Origin: Saccoglossus kowalevskii
Taxonomy: Eukaryota > Hemichordata > Enteropneusta > Harrimaniidae
Assembly: GCF_000003605.2 (NCBI RefSeq)
Contig: NW_003152919.1
Coordinates: forward strand, 1-41,451
Length of the DNA stretch: 41,451 nucleotides
Reading direction: 5' to 3'
This document shows positions 1 through 12,060 of this stretch, piece after piece. The position numbers were made by a program, and so were the translations under genes. Position 1 is the stretch's first letter; each line of letters opens with the position of its first letter. A model generated the notes under the pieces. That model was given only the letters and a program-made list of their open reading frames with translations, was not told the origin of the DNA and searched no databases.

Positions 1-325
1 TCAAAGCTGCCTTTATGTACAACACCGTAATGATGAACACATTGTTTTGTTCCACTACTCCATAGCTACCTTTATGCAGAACACCCCAATGATGAACCCA
101 TTGATTTGTTCTACTACTCCATAGCTGCCTTTATGCAGAACACCCTGATGATGAACCCATTGCTTTGTTCTACTACTCCATAGCTACCTTTATGCAGAAC
201 ACCCCAATGATGAACCCATTGATTTGTTCTACTACTCCATAGCTGCCTTTATGCAGAACGCCCTAATGATGAACCCATTGCTTTGTTCTACTACTCCATA
301 GCTGCCTTCATGCAGAACGCCCTAA
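1..325. repeat. Copied segment A; partner 27331-27655
   Basis: ATGTACAACACCGTAATG followed by GAACACATTG, GCTACC with GATTTG, and CACCCTGATGATG occur at a constant offset of 27330 bp. Base changes are few (CATTGTTTTG here against CATTGCTTTG there, and GCAGAACG against GCAAAACG). The partner switches to block E inside a monomer near 27645. The first bases of the window (TCAAAGCTG in place of CCATAGCTG) differ from the monomer at two sites and may be contig-end error. Confidence 0.75.
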
Positions 326-950
326 TGATGAACCCATTGCTTTGTTCTACTACTCCATTGCTGCCTTTATGCAGAACACCCCAATGATGAACCCATTGTT
401 ATATTCCACTATTCCATAGCTGCCTTTATGCAGAACACCCTAATGATGAACCCATTGCTTTGTTCTACTACTCCATAGCTGCCTTTATGCAGAACACCCT
501 AATGATGAACCCATTGCTTTGTTCTACTACTACATATCTGCCTTTATGCAGGACACCCTAATGATAAACCCATTGCTTTGTTCCACTACTCCATAGCTTC
601 CTTTATGCAGAACGCCCCAATGATGAACCCATTGCTTTGTTCCACTACTCCATAGCTGCCTTTATGCAGAACGCCCTAATGATAAACCCATTGCTATGTT
701 CCACTACTCCATAGCTGCCTTCATGCAGAACGCCCTAATGATGAACCCATTGCTTTTTTCCACTACTCCATAGCTGCCTTCATGCAGAACGCCCTAATGA
801 TGAACCCATTCCTTTGTTCTACTACTCCATAGCTGCCTTTATGCAGAACACCCTAATGATGAACCCATTGCTTTGTTCTACTACACCATAGCTGCCTTTA
901 TGCAGAACGCCCTAATGATGAACCCATTGCTTTGTTCCACTACTCCATAG
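240..950. repeat. Copied segment B; partner 31821-32530
   Basis: The private CATTGTTATATTCCAC (395 and 31976), CTACATATCTGCC, GCAGGACACCC with GATAAACCC, CTTCCTTTAT, GCTATGTTCC, GCTTTTTTCC, CATTCCTTTG and CTACACCATAG occur in the same order at offset 31581. A shorter version of the same run starts again at about 1070 (offset 708, 12 monomers), where TTATATTCC recurs at 1107. Confidence 0.8.
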
Positions 951-1257
951 CTGCCTTGATGCAGAACGCCTTAATGATGAACCCATTGCTTTGTTCTACT
1001 ACTCCATAGCTGCCTTTATGCAGAACGCCCTAATGATGAACCCATTGCTTTGTTCTACTACTCCATAGCTGGCTTTATGCAGAACACCCCAATGATGAAC
1101 CCATTGTTATATTCCACTATTCCATAGCTGCCTTTATGCAGAACACCCTAATGATGAACCCATTGATTTGTTCTACTACTCCATAGCTGCCTTTATGCAG
1201 AACACCCTAATGATGAACCCATTGCTTTGTTCTACTACTACATATCTGCCTTTATGC

Positions 1258-2935
1258 AGGACACCCTAATGATGAACCCATTGCTTTGTTCTACTACTCC
1301 ATAGCTACCTTTATGCAGAACACCCCAATGATGAACCCATTGATTTGTTCTACTACTCCATAGCTGCCTTTATGCAGAACACCCTAATGATGAACCCATT
1401 GCTTTGTTCTACTACTCCATAGCTGCCTTTATGCAGAACACCCTAATGATGAACCCATTGCTTTGTTCCACTACTCCATAGCTGCCTTCAAGCAGAACAC
1501 CCCAATGATTTACCCATTGATTTGTTCCGCTACTCCATAGCTGCCTTCATGCAGAACACCCTAATGATGAACCCATTGCTTTATTCAACTACTCCATAGC
1601 TGCCTTTATGCAGAACACCCCAATGATTTACCCATTGCTTTGTTTCACTACTCCATAGCTGCCTTTATGCAGAACACCCCAATGATGAACCCATTGATTT
1701 GTTCCGCTGCTCCATAGCTGCCTTCATACAGAACACCCCAATAATGAACCCATTGCTTTGTTCTACTACTCCATAGCTGCCTTTATGCAGAACACCCTAA
1801 TGATGAACCCATTGCTTTGTTCTACTACTCCATAGCTGCCTTTATGCAGAACACCCTAATTATGAACCCATTGCTTTGTTCCACTACTCCATAGCTGCCT
1901 TCAAGCAGAACACCCCAATGATTTACCCATTGATTTGTTCCGCTACTCCATAGCTGCCTTCATGCAGAACACCCTAATGATGAACCCATTGCTTTATTCA
2001 ACTACTCCATAGCTGCCTTCATGCAGAACACCCTAATGATGAACCCATTGCTTTGTTCCATGGCTCCATAGCTGCCTTTATGCAGAACACCCTAATGATG
2101 AACCCATTGCTTTGTTCCACTACTCCATAGCAGCCTTCATGCAGAACACCCTAATGATGAACCCATTGCTTTATTCAACTACTCCATAGCTGCCTTCATG
2201 CAGAACACCCTAATGATGAACCCATTGCTTTGTTCCACTATTCCATAGCTGCCTTCATGCAGAACACCCTAATGATGAACCCATTGCTTTGTTCCACGGC
2301 TCCATAGCTGCCTTTATGCAGAACGCCCTAATGATGAACCCATTGCTTTGTTCCACTACTCCATAGCTGCCTTTATTGCAGAACACCCCAATGATGAACC
2401 CATTGCTTTGTTCCACTACTCCATAGCTGCCTTTATGCAGAACACCCTAATGATGAACCCATTGCTTTGTTCTACTACTCCATAGCTGCCTTTATGCAGA
2501 ACGCCCTAATGATGAACCCATTGCTTTGTTCCACTACTCCATAGCTTCCTTCATGCAGAACACCCTAATGATGAACCCATTCCTTTGTTCAACTACTCCA
2601 TAGCTGCCTTTATGCAGAACGCCCTAATGATGAACCCATTGCTTTGTTCTACTACTCCATAGCTGCCTTTATGCAGAACGCCCTAATTATAAACCCATTG
2701 CTTTGTTCCACTACTCCATAGCTGCCTTATTGCAGAACGCCATAATGATGAACCCATTGCTTTGTTCCACTACTCCATAGCTGCCTTTATGCAGAACGCC
2801 CTAATGATGAACCCATTGCTTTGTTCTACTACTCCATAGCTGCCTTTATGCAGAACGCCCTAATGATAAACCCATTGCTTTATTCCACTATTCCATAGCT
2901 GCCTTTATGCAGAACGCCCTAATGATGAAACCCAT
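1258..2935. repeat. Copied segment C with a 413-bp internal duplication; partner 25991-27255
   Basis: Positions 1258-1487 match 25991-26220 at offset 24733. From 1901 to about 2935 the match to 26221-27255 is at offset 24320. The difference is 413 bp, exactly seven monomers, and the region 1488-1900 is itself a tandem duplicate: CTTCAAGCAG, AATGATTTACCC, TTCCGCTACTCC and TTATTCAACTACTCC occur at about 1488-1600 and again 413 bp later. Other shared markers are CGGCTCC or TGGCTCC, CTTTATTGCAG (2371), AATTATAAACCC (2685) and GCCATAATGATG. Confidence 0.85.
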
Positions 2936-2944
2936 TGCTTTGTT

Positions 2945-4890
2945 CCACTACTCCATAGCTGCCTTTATGCAGAACACCCAATGATGAACCCATTGATTTG
3001 TTTTACTACTCCATAGCTGCCTTTATGCAGAACACCCAATGATGAACCCATTGCTTTGTTCTACTCCTCCATAGCTGCCTTTATGCAGACCACCCCAATG
3101 ATAAACCCATTGCTTTGTTCCACTACTCCATAGCTGCCTTTATGCAGAACACCCCAATGATGAACCCATTGCTTTGTTCCACTTCTCCATAGCTGCCTTT
3201 ATGCAGAACACCCTAATGATGAACCCATTGCTTTGTTCTACTCCTCCATAGCTGCCTTTATGCAGAACACCCCGATGAGGAACCCATTGCTTTGTTCAAC
3301 TACTCCATAGCTGCCTTTATGCAGAACACCCCAATGATGAACCCATTGCTTTGTTCTACTCCTCCATAGCTGCCTTTATGCAGAACACCACGATGAGGAA
3401 CCCATTGCTTTGTTCAACTACTCCATAGCTGCCCTTATGCAGAACGCCCGATGAGGAACCCATTGCTTTGTTTCACTACTCCATAGCTGCCTTTATGCAG
3501 AACACCCCAATGATGAACCCATTGCTTTGTTCTACTCCTCCATAGCTGTCTTTATGCAGAACACCCCGATGAGGAACCCATTGCTTTGTTCAACTACTCC
3601 ATAGCTGCCTTTATGCAGAACGCCCGATGAGGAACCCATTGCTTTGTTTCACTACTCCATAGCTGCCTTTATGCAGAACACCCTAATGATGAACCCATTG
3701 CTTTGTTTCACTACTCCATAGCTGCCTTTATGCAGAACACCCCAATGATGAACCCATTGCTTTGTTCCACTACTCCATAGCTGCCTTTATGCAGAACACC
3801 CCAATGATGAACCCATTGCTTTGTTCCACTACTCCATAGCTGCCTTTATGCAGAACACCCCAATGATATGAACCCATTGCTTTGTTACACTACTCCGTAG
3901 CTGCCTTTATGCAGAACACCCCAATGATATGAACCCATTGCTTTGTTACACTACTCCGTAGCTGCCTTTATGCAGAACACCCCAATGATGAACCCATTGC
4001 TTTGTTCCACTACTCTGTAGCTGCCTTTATGCAGAACACCCCAATGATGAACCCATTGCTTTGTTCCACTACTCCATAGCTGCCTTTATGCAGAACACCC
4101 CAATGATATGAACCCATTGATTTGTTCCACTACTCCATAGCTGCCTTTATGCAGAACACCCCAATGATGAACCCATTGCTTTGTTACACTACTCCGTAGC
4201 TGCCTTTATGCAGAACACCCCAATGATGAACCCATTGCTTTGTTCCACTACTCCATAGCTGCCTTCATGCAGAACACCCCAATGATGAACCCATTGCTTT
4301 GTTCCACTACTCCATAGCTGCCTTTATGCAGAACACCCCAATGATGAACCCATTGCTTTGTTCTACTCCTCCATAGCTGCCTTTATGCAGAACACCCCGA
4401 TGAGGAACCCATTGCTTTGTTCAACTACTCCATAGCTGCCTTTATGCAGAACGCCCGATGAGGAACCCATTGCTTTGTTTCACTACTCCATAGCTGCCTT
4501 TATGCAGAACACCCCAATGATGAACCTATTGCTTTGTTCCACTACTCCATAGCTGCCTTTATGCAGAACACCCTAATGATAAACCCATTGCTTTGTTCCA
4601 CTACTCCATAGCTGCCTTTATGCAGAACGCCCGATGAGGAACCCATTGCTTTGTTTCACTACTCCATAGCTGCCTTTATGCAGAACACCCCAATGATGAA
4701 CCCATTGCTTTGTTCTACTCCTCCATAGCTGCCTTTATGCAGAACACCCCAATGATGAACCCATTGCTTTGTTCTACTCCTCCATAGCTGCCTTTATGCA
4801 GAACACCCCAATGATGAACCCATTGCTTTGTTCCACTACTCCATAGCTGCCTTTATGCAGAACACCCCAATGATGAACCCATTGCTTTGT
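2945..4890. repeat. Higher-order block D, copy 1 (about 1.95 kb; partner 20065-22010)
   Basis: This segment matches 20065-22010 at an offset of 17119-17178 bp, with the same rare variants in the same order: GCAGACCACCCC (3086), CACTTCTCC (3180), CACCACGATGAGG (3387), GCTGCCCTTATG (3429), CATAGCTGTC (3541), CACTACTCTGTAG (4009) and GAACCTATTG (4523). Between the copies one extra monomer was gained near 21020 in copy 2 and one 58-bp monomer was lost near 21590, so the offset returns to 17120. After 4890 copy 1 instead repeats its own 4011-4310 segment. Confidence 0.85.
3340..3660. repeat. 176-bp trimer higher-order unit (best example)
   Basis: Three successive monomer types form a unit: CCCCAATGATG with TTCTACTCCTCC (59 bp), then CACCCCGATGAGG or CACCACGATGAGG with TTCAACTACTCC (59 bp), then GCCCGATGAGG with TTTCACTACTCC (58 bp), a total of 176 bp. 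Two units follow each other here. The same trimer, complete or nearly so, recurs near 4340-4510, 7290-7440, 18940-19070, 19110-19260, 22330-22500, 28990-29150, 37150-37310, 38800-38960 and 40070-40200. The fixed linkage of side variants to core type shows that the trimer amplifies as a unit. Confidence 0.8.
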
Positions 4891-5195
4891 TCCACTACTC
4901 TGTAGCTGCCTTTATGCAGAACACCCCAATGATGAACCCATTGCTTTGTTCCACTACTCCATAGCTGCCTTTATGCAGAACACCCCAATGATATGAACCC
5001 ATTGATTTGTTCCACTACTCCATAGCTGCCTTTATGCAGAACACCCCAATGATGAACCCATTGCTTTGTTACACTACTCCGTAGCTGCCTTTATGCAGAA
5101 CACCCCAATGATGAACCCATTGCTTTGTTCCACTACTCCATAGCTGCCTTCATGCAGAACACCCCAATGATGAACCCATTGCTTTGTTCCACTAC
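4011..5195. repeat. 885-bp (15-monomer) local tandem duplication
   Basis: The rare CTCTGTAG variant occurs at about 4014 and again 885 bp later at about 4899. Both are followed by the same run: a GATATG monomer with CATTGATTTG, then TTACACTACTCCGTAG, then GCCTTCATGCAG. Thus 4011-4310 and 4896-5195 are near-identical and 885 equals 15 times 59. Confidence 0.75.
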
Positions 5196-5199
5196 TCCA

Positions 5200-5880
5200 T
5201 AGCTGCCTTTATGCAGAACACCCTAATGAGGAACCCATTGCTTTGTTTCACTACTCCATAGCTGCCTTTATGCAGAACACCCTAATGATGAACCCATTGC
5301 TTTGTTCCACTACTCCATAGCTGCCTATATGCAGAACACCCTAATGATGAACCCATTGCATTGTTCCACTACTCCATAGCTGCCTTTATGCAGAACACCC
5401 TAATGATGAACCCATTGCTTTGTTTCACTACTCCATAGCTGCCTTTATGCAGAACACCCTAATGAGGAACCCATTGCTTTGTTCAACTACTCCATAGCTG
5501 CCTTTATGCAGAACGCCCGATGAGGAACCCATTGCTTTGTTTCACTACTCCATAGCTGCCTTTATGCAGAACACCACGATGAGGAACCCATTGCTTTGTT
5601 CAACTACTCCATAGCTGCCTTTATGCAGAACGCCCGATGAGGAACCCATTGCTTTGTTCCACTACTCCATAGCTGCCTTTATGCAGAACGCCCGATGAGG
5701 AACCCATTGCTTTGTTTCACTACTCCATAGCTGCCTTTATGCAGAACACCCCAATGATGAACCCATTGCTTTGTTCTACTCCTCCATAGCTGCCTTTATG
5801 CAGAACACCCCAATGATGAACCCATTGCTTTGTTCTACTCCTCCATAGCTGCCTTTATGCAGACCACCCCAATGATGAAC
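5200..5880. repeat. GATGAGG-rich cassette, three copies (also about 18250-18860 and 36430-37110)
   Basis: The ordered run CTAATGAGG, GCCTATATGCAG, CTAATGATG, CTAATGAGG, GCCCGATGAGG/TTTCAC, CACCACGATGAGG/TTCAAC, GCCCGATGAGG/TTCCAC, GCCCGATGAGG/TTTCAC, CCCCAATGATG/TTCTACTCCTCC, then GCAGACCACCCC occurs in the three places. The copies at 5323 and 36557 also share CATTGCATTG, which the 18374 copy lacks. One TTCTACTCCTCC monomer is missing in the 18.8-kb copy. Confidence 0.72.
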
Positions 5881-8039
5881 CCATTGCTTTGTTCCACTAC
5901 TCCATAGCTGCCTTTATGCAGAACACCCCAATGATGAACCCATTGCTTTGTTCTACTCCTCCATAGCTGCCTTTATGCAGAACACCCCAATGATATGAAC
6001 CCATTGCTTTGTTCCACTACTCCATAGCTGCCTTTATGCAGAACACCCTAATGATGAACCCATTGCTTTGTTACACTACTCCATAGCTGCCTTTATGCAG
6101 AACACCCCAATGATGAACCCATTGCTTTGTTCTACTCCTCCATAGCTGCCTTTATGCAGAACACCCCAATGATATGAACCCATTGCTTTGTTCCACTACT
6201 CCATAGCTGCCTTTATGCAGAACACCCTAATGAGGAACCCATTGCTTTGTTTCACTACTCCATAGCTGCCTTTATGCAGAACACCCTAATGATGAACCCA
6301 TTGCTTTGTTCCACTACTCCATAGCTGCCTATATGCAGAACACCCTAATGATGAACCCATTGCATTGTTCCACTACTCCATAGCTGCCTTTATGCAGAAC
6401 ACCCTAATGATGAACCCATTGCTTTGTTTCACTACTCCATAGCTGCCTTTATGCAGAACACCCCAAAGATGAACCCATTGCTTTGTTCTACTCCTCCATA
6501 GCTGCCTTTATGCAGAACACCCCAATGAGGAACCCATTGCTTTGTTCAACTACTCCATAGCTGCCTTTATGCAGAACACCCCGATGAGGAACCCATTGCT
6601 TTGTTCAACTACTCCTTAGCTGCCTTTATGCAGAACGCCCGATGAGGAACCCATTGCTTTGTTTCACTACTCCATAGCTGCCTTTATGCAGAACACCCCA
6701 ATGATGAATCCATTGCTTTGTTCTACTCCTCCATAGCTGCCTTTATGCAGAACACCCCAATGATGAACCCATTGCTTTGTTACACTACTCCATAGCTGTC
6801 TTTATGCAGAACACCCTAATGATGAACCCATTGCTTTGTTTCACTACTCCATAGCTGCCTTTATGCAGAACACCCCAATGATGAACCCATTGCTTTGTTC
6901 CACTACTCCATAGCTGCCTTTATGCAGAACACCCTAATGAGGAACCCATTGCTTTGTTCCACTACTCCATACCTGCCTTTGTACAGAACACCCTAATGAT
7001 GAACCCATTGGTTTGTTTCACTACTCCATAGCTGCCTTTATGCAGAACACCCCAATGATGAACCCATTGCTTTGTTCTACTACTCCATAGCTGCCTTTAT
7101 GCAGAACACCCCAATGATGAACCCATTGCTTTGTTCCACTACTCCATAGCTGCCTTTATGCAGAACACCCTAATGAGGAACCCATTGCTTTGTTCAACTA
7201 CTCCATAGCTGCCTTTATGCAGAACGCCATATGAGGAACCCATTGCTTTGTTTCACTACTCCGTAGCTGCCTTTATGCAGAACACCCCAATGATGAACCC
7301 ATTGCTTTGTTCTACTCCTCCACAGCTGCCTTTATGCAGAACACCATGATGAGGAACCCATTGCTTTGTTCAACTACTCCATAGCTGCCTTTATGCAGAA
7401 CGCCCGATGAGGAACCCATTGCTTTGTTTCACTACTCCATAGCTGCCTTTATGCAGAACACCCCAATGATGAACCCATTGCTTTGTTCTACTCCTCCATA
7501 GCTGCCTTTATGCAGAACACCCCGATGAGGAACCCATTGGTTTGTTCAACTACTCCATAGCTGCCTTTATGCAGAACACCTGATGAAGAACCCATTGCTT
7601 TGTTTCACTACTCCATAGCTGCCTTTATGCAGAACACCCCAATGATATGAACCCATTGCTTTGTTTCACTACTCCATAGCTGCCTTTATGCAGAACACCC
7701 CAATGATGAACCCATTGCTTTGTTCTACTCCTCCATAGCTGCCTTTATGCAGAACACCCCGATGAGGAACCCATTGGTTTGTTCAACTACTCCATAGCTG
7801 CCTTTATGCAGAACACCTGATGAAGAACCCATTGCTTTGTTTCACTACTCCATAGCTGCCTTTATGCAGAACACCCCAATGATATGAACCCATTGCTTTG
7901 TTACACTACTCCATAGCTGCCTTTATGCAGAACACCCCAATGATGAACCCATTGCTTTGTTCCACTACTCCGTAGATGCCTTCATGCAGAACACCCCAAT
8001 GATGAACCCATTGCTTTGTTCCACTACTCCATAGCTGCC

Positions 8040-8510
8040 TTTATGCAGAACACCCCAATGATATGAACCCATTGCTTTGTTCCACTACTCCATAGCTGCC
8101 TTTATGCAGAACCCAATGTGAACCCATTGCTTTGTTACACTACTCCGTAGCTGCCTTTATGCAGAACACCCCAATGATGAACCCATTGCTTTGTTCCACT
8201 ACTCCATAGCTGCCTTTATGCAGAACACCCCAATGATGAACCCATTGCTTTGTTCCACTACTCCATAGCTGCCTTTATGCAGAACCCCCCAATGATGAAC
8301 CCATTGCTTTTTTCTACTCCTCCATAGCTGCCTTTATTCAGAACACCCCGATGAGGAACCCATTGCTTTGTTCAACTACTCCATAGCTGCCTTTATGCAG
8401 AACACCCTAATGAGGAACCCATTGCTTTGTTCCACTACTCCATAGCTGCCTTTATGCAGAACACCCTAATGATGAACCCATTGCTTTGTTCCACTACTCC
8501 ATAGCTGCCT
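8040..8510. repeat. Copied segment, partner 19434-19904
   Basis: A monomer shortened to GCAGAACCCAATGTGAACCC occurs near 8107 and again near 19501. Both are followed by GAACCCCCCAATG, CTTTTTTCTACTCC and CTTTATTCAGAAC in the same order at a constant offset of 11394 bp. The shared odd deletions argue that they are inherited variants, not sequencing errors. Confidence 0.8.
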
Positions 8511-8564
8511 TTATGCAGAACACCCTAATGATGAACCCATTGCTTTGTTCCACTACTCCATAGC

Positions 8565-10210
8565 TGCCTTCATGCAGAACACCCCAATGATGAACCCATT
8601 GCTTTGCTCCACTACTCCGTAGCTGCCTTTATGCAGAACACCCCAATGATGAACCCATTGCTTTGTTCCACTACTCCGTAGCTGCCTTTATGCAGAACAC
8701 CCCAATGATGATCCCATTGCTTTGTTCCACTACTCCATAGCTGCCTTTATGCAGAACGCCCAATGAGGAACCCATTGCTTTGTTTCACTACTCCATGGCT
8801 GCCCTTTATGCAGAACACCCCAATGATGAACCCATTGCTTTGTTTCACTACTCCATAGCTGCCTTTATGCAGAACACCTTAATGATGAACCCATTGCTTT
8901 GTTCCACTACTCCATAGCTGCCTTTATGCAGAACACCCCAATGATGAACCCATTGCTTTGTTCTACTACTCCATAGCTGCCTTTATGCAGAACACCCCAA
9001 TGATATGAACCCATTGCTTTGTTCCACTACTCCATAGCTGCCTTTATGCAGAACACCTTAATGATGAACCCATTGCTTTGTTACACTACTCCATAGCTGC
9101 CTTTATGCAGAACACCCCAATGATGAACCCATTGCTTTGTTCTACTCCTCCATAGCTGCCTTTATGCAGAACACCCCAATTGTATGAACCCATTGCTTTG
9201 TTCCACTACTCCATAGCTGCCTTTATGCAGAACACCCTAATGAGGAACCCATTGCTTTGTTCCACTACTCCATAGCTGCCTTTATGCAGAACACCCTAAT
9301 GATGAACCCATTGCTTTGTTCCACTACTCCATAGCTGCCTTTATGCAGAACACCCTAATGATGAACCCATTGCTTTGTTCCACTACTCCATAGCTGCCTT
9401 TATGCAGAACACCTTAATGATGAACCCATTGGTTTGTTTCACTACTCCATAGCTACCTTTATGCAGAACACCCCAATGATGAACCCATTGCTTTGTTCTA
9501 CTACTCCATAGCTGCCTTTATGCAGAACACCCCAATGATGAACCCATTGCTTTGTTCCACTACTCCATAGCTGCCTTTATGCAGAACACCCTAATGAGGA
9601 ACCCATTGCTTTGTTCCACTACTCCATACCTGCCTTTGTACAGAACACCCTAATGATGAACCCATTGGTTTGTTTCACTACTCCATAGCTGCCTTTATGC
9701 AGAACACCCCAATGATGAACCCATTGCTTTGTTCTACTACTCCATAGCTGCCTTTATGCAGAACACCCCAATGATGAACCCATTGCTTTGTTCCACTACT
9801 CCATAGCTGCCTTTATGCAGAACACCCTAATGAGGAACCCATTGCTTTGTTCAACTACTCCATAGCTGCCTTTATGCAGAACGCCATATGAGGAACCCAT
9901 TGCTTTGTTTCACTACTCCGTAGCTGCCTTTATGCAGAACACCCCAATGATGATCCCATTGCTTTGTTCTACTCCTCCACAGCTGCCTTTATGCAGAACA
10001 CCATGATGAGGAACCCATTGCTTTGTTCAACTACTCCATAGCTGCCTTTATGCAGAACGCCCGATGAGGAACCCATTGCTTTGTTTCACTACTCCATAGC
10101 TGCCTTTATGCAGAACACCCCAATGATGAACCCATTGCTTTGTTCTACTCCTCCATAGCTGCCTTTATGCAGAACACCCCGATGAGGAACCCATTGGTTT
10201 GTTCAACTAC
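8565..10210. repeat. Higher-order block E, copy 1 (about 1.6 kb)
   Basis: Block E recurs at 27634-29278 (offset about 19069) and, for its first 1.3 kb, at 32710-34060 (offset 24145-24203). Diagnostic variants are TTTGCTCCACTACTCCGTAG, GATGATCCC (8707), GCCCAATGAGG, CCATGGCTGCC, CACCTTAATGATG, CCCCAATTGTATG, and CATTGGTTTGTTTCAC. Copy 1 lacks one monomer (the CACCTCAATGATG one near 27940 and 33015) and has one extra C in GCTGCCCTTTATG near 8806. The stretch just before it (8400-8565) also matches 32545-32710. Confidence 0.85.
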
Positions 10211-10219
10211 TCCATAGCT

Positions 10220-12060
10220 GCCTTTATGCAGAACACCCCAATGATGAACCCATTGCTTTGTTCCACTACTCCATAGCTGCCTTTATGCAGAACACCCCAA
10301 TGATGAACCCATTGCTTTGTTCCACTACTCCATAGCTGCCTTTATGCAGAACACCCCAATGATATGAACCCATTGCTTTGTTACACTACTCCGTAGCTGC
10401 CTTTATGCAGAACACCCCAATGATGAACCCATTGCTTTGTTCCACTACTCCGTAGCTGCCTTTATGCAGAACACCCCAATGATGAACCCATTGCTTTGTT
10501 CCACTACTCCATAGCAGCCTTTATGCAGAACACCCCAATGATATAAACCCATTGCTTTGTTCCACTACTCCATAGCTGCCTTTATGCAGAACACCCCAAT
10601 GATGAACCCATTGCTTTGTTACACTACTCCGTAGCTGCCTTTATGCAGAACACCCCAATGATGAACCCATTGCTTTGTTCCACTACTCCATAGCTGCCTT
10701 TATGCAGAACACCCCAATGATGAACCCATTGCTTTGTTCCACTACTCCATAGCTGCCTTTATGCAGAACACCCCAATGATGAACCCATTGTTTTGTTCTA
10801 CTCCTCCATAGCTGCCTTTATGCAGAACACCCCGATGAAGAACCCATTGCTTTGTTCAACTACTCCATAGCTGCCTTTATGCAGAACGCCCGATGAGGAA
10901 CCCATTGCTTTGTTTCACTACTCCATAGCTGCCTTTATGCAGAACACCCCAATGATGAACCTATTGCTTTGTTCCACTACTCCATAGCTGCCTTTATGCA
11001 GAACACCCAAATGATGAACCCATTGCTTTGTTCCACTACTCCATAGCTGCCTTTATGCAGAACACCCCAATGATGAACCCATTGCTTTGTTCCACTTCTC
11101 CATAGCTGCCTTTATGCAGAACACCCCAATGATGAACTCATTGCTTTGTTCTACTCCTCCATAGCTGCCTTTATGCAGAACACCCCGATGAGGAACGCAT
11201 TGCTTTGTTCAACTACTCCATAGCTGCCTTTATGCAGAACGCCCGATGAGGAACCCATTGTTTTGTTTCACTACTCCATAGCTGCCTTTATGCAGAACAT
11301 CCTAATGATGAATCCATTGCCTTGTTCTACTCCTCCATAGCTGCCTTTATGCAGAACACCCCGATGAGGAACCCATTGCTTTGTTCAACTACTCCATAGC
11401 TGCCTTTATGCAGAACGGCCGATGAGGAACCCATTGCTTTGTTTCACTACTCCATAGCTGCCTTTATGCAGAACACCCCAATGATGAACCCATTGCTTTG
11501 TTTCACTACTCCATAGCTGCCTTTATGCAGAACACCCCAATGATGAACCCATTGCTTTGTTCCACTACTCCATAGCTGCCTTTATGCAGAACACCCCAAT
11601 GATGAACCCATTGCTTTGTTCCACTACTCCATAGCTGCATTTATGCAGAACACCCAATGATGAACCCATTGCTTTGTTCCACTACTCCATAGCTGCCTTT
11701 ATGCAGAACACCCCAGTGATATGAACCCATTGCTTTGTTCCACTACTCCATAGCTGCCTTTATGCAGAACACCCCAATGATGAACCCATTGCTTTGTTCT
11801 ACTACTCCATAGCTGCCTTTATGCAGAATGCCCTAATGATGAACCCATTGCTTTGTTACACTACTCCATAGCTGCCTTCATGCAGAACACCCCAATGATG
11901 AACCCATTGCTTTGTTCCACTACTCCATAGCTGCCTTTATGCAGAACGCCCTAATGATGAACCCATTGCTTTGTTACACTACTCCATAGCTGCCTTTATG
12001 CAGAACACCCCAATGATGAACCCATTGCTTTGTTCTACTCCTCCATAGCTGCCTTTATGC
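10220..12060. repeat. Higher-order block F, copy 1 (about 1.84 kb, three copies in the window)
   Basis: This block matches 22733-24573 at a constant offset of 12513 bp and 34368-36208 at 24148 bp. Shared markers in order are the GATATG monomer with TTACACTACTCCGTAG (10353), CATTGTTTTGTTCTA (10786), CCCCGATGAAG, GAACCTATTG, ACCCAAATGATG, CACTTCTCC, GAACTCATTG, GAACGGCCGATGAGG and CCCCAGTGATATG (11711). Its last third (11520-12060) is also copied at 16243-16783 (offset 4723), including the private GCTGCATTTATG. Copy 1 has its own changes, such as GAACATCC near 11298. Confidence 0.88.

Larger units (their letters stand above)
1..2945. repeat. Satellite domain rich in CCCTAATGATG monomers
   Basis: Most monomers here carry ACCCTAATGATG or GCCCTAATGATG in the variable segment, usually followed by TTCTACTACTCC or TTCCACTACTCC. 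Side variants common here and rare in the next domain are CATTGATTTG, GCTACCTTTATG, GCCTTCATGCAG, AATTATAAACCC and a T-to-G pair giving CACGGCTCC. The 58-bp GCCCGATGAGG and 61-bp GATATG monomers are essentially absent. The change to the next domain occurs over a few monomers near 2945-3080. There is no gene, RNA or mobile element in this stretch; it is satellite throughout. Confidence 0.8.
6890..10217. repeat. 2657-bp (45-monomer) tandem duplication, 6890-7560 with 9547-10217
   Basis: Both copies carry CATACCTGCCTTTGTACAG, CCATTGGTTTGTTTCAC (7006 and 9663), the private GCCATATGAGG (7226 and 9883), CCTCCACAGCTG and a CATTGGTTTGTTCAAC monomer at the far end, always 2657 bp apart. At one site they differ: copy 2 has GATGATCCC near 9950 where copy 1 has GATGAACCC. 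After 7560 and 10217 the copies diverge (CACCTGATGAAG versus CACCCCAATGATG). Confidence 0.75.
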
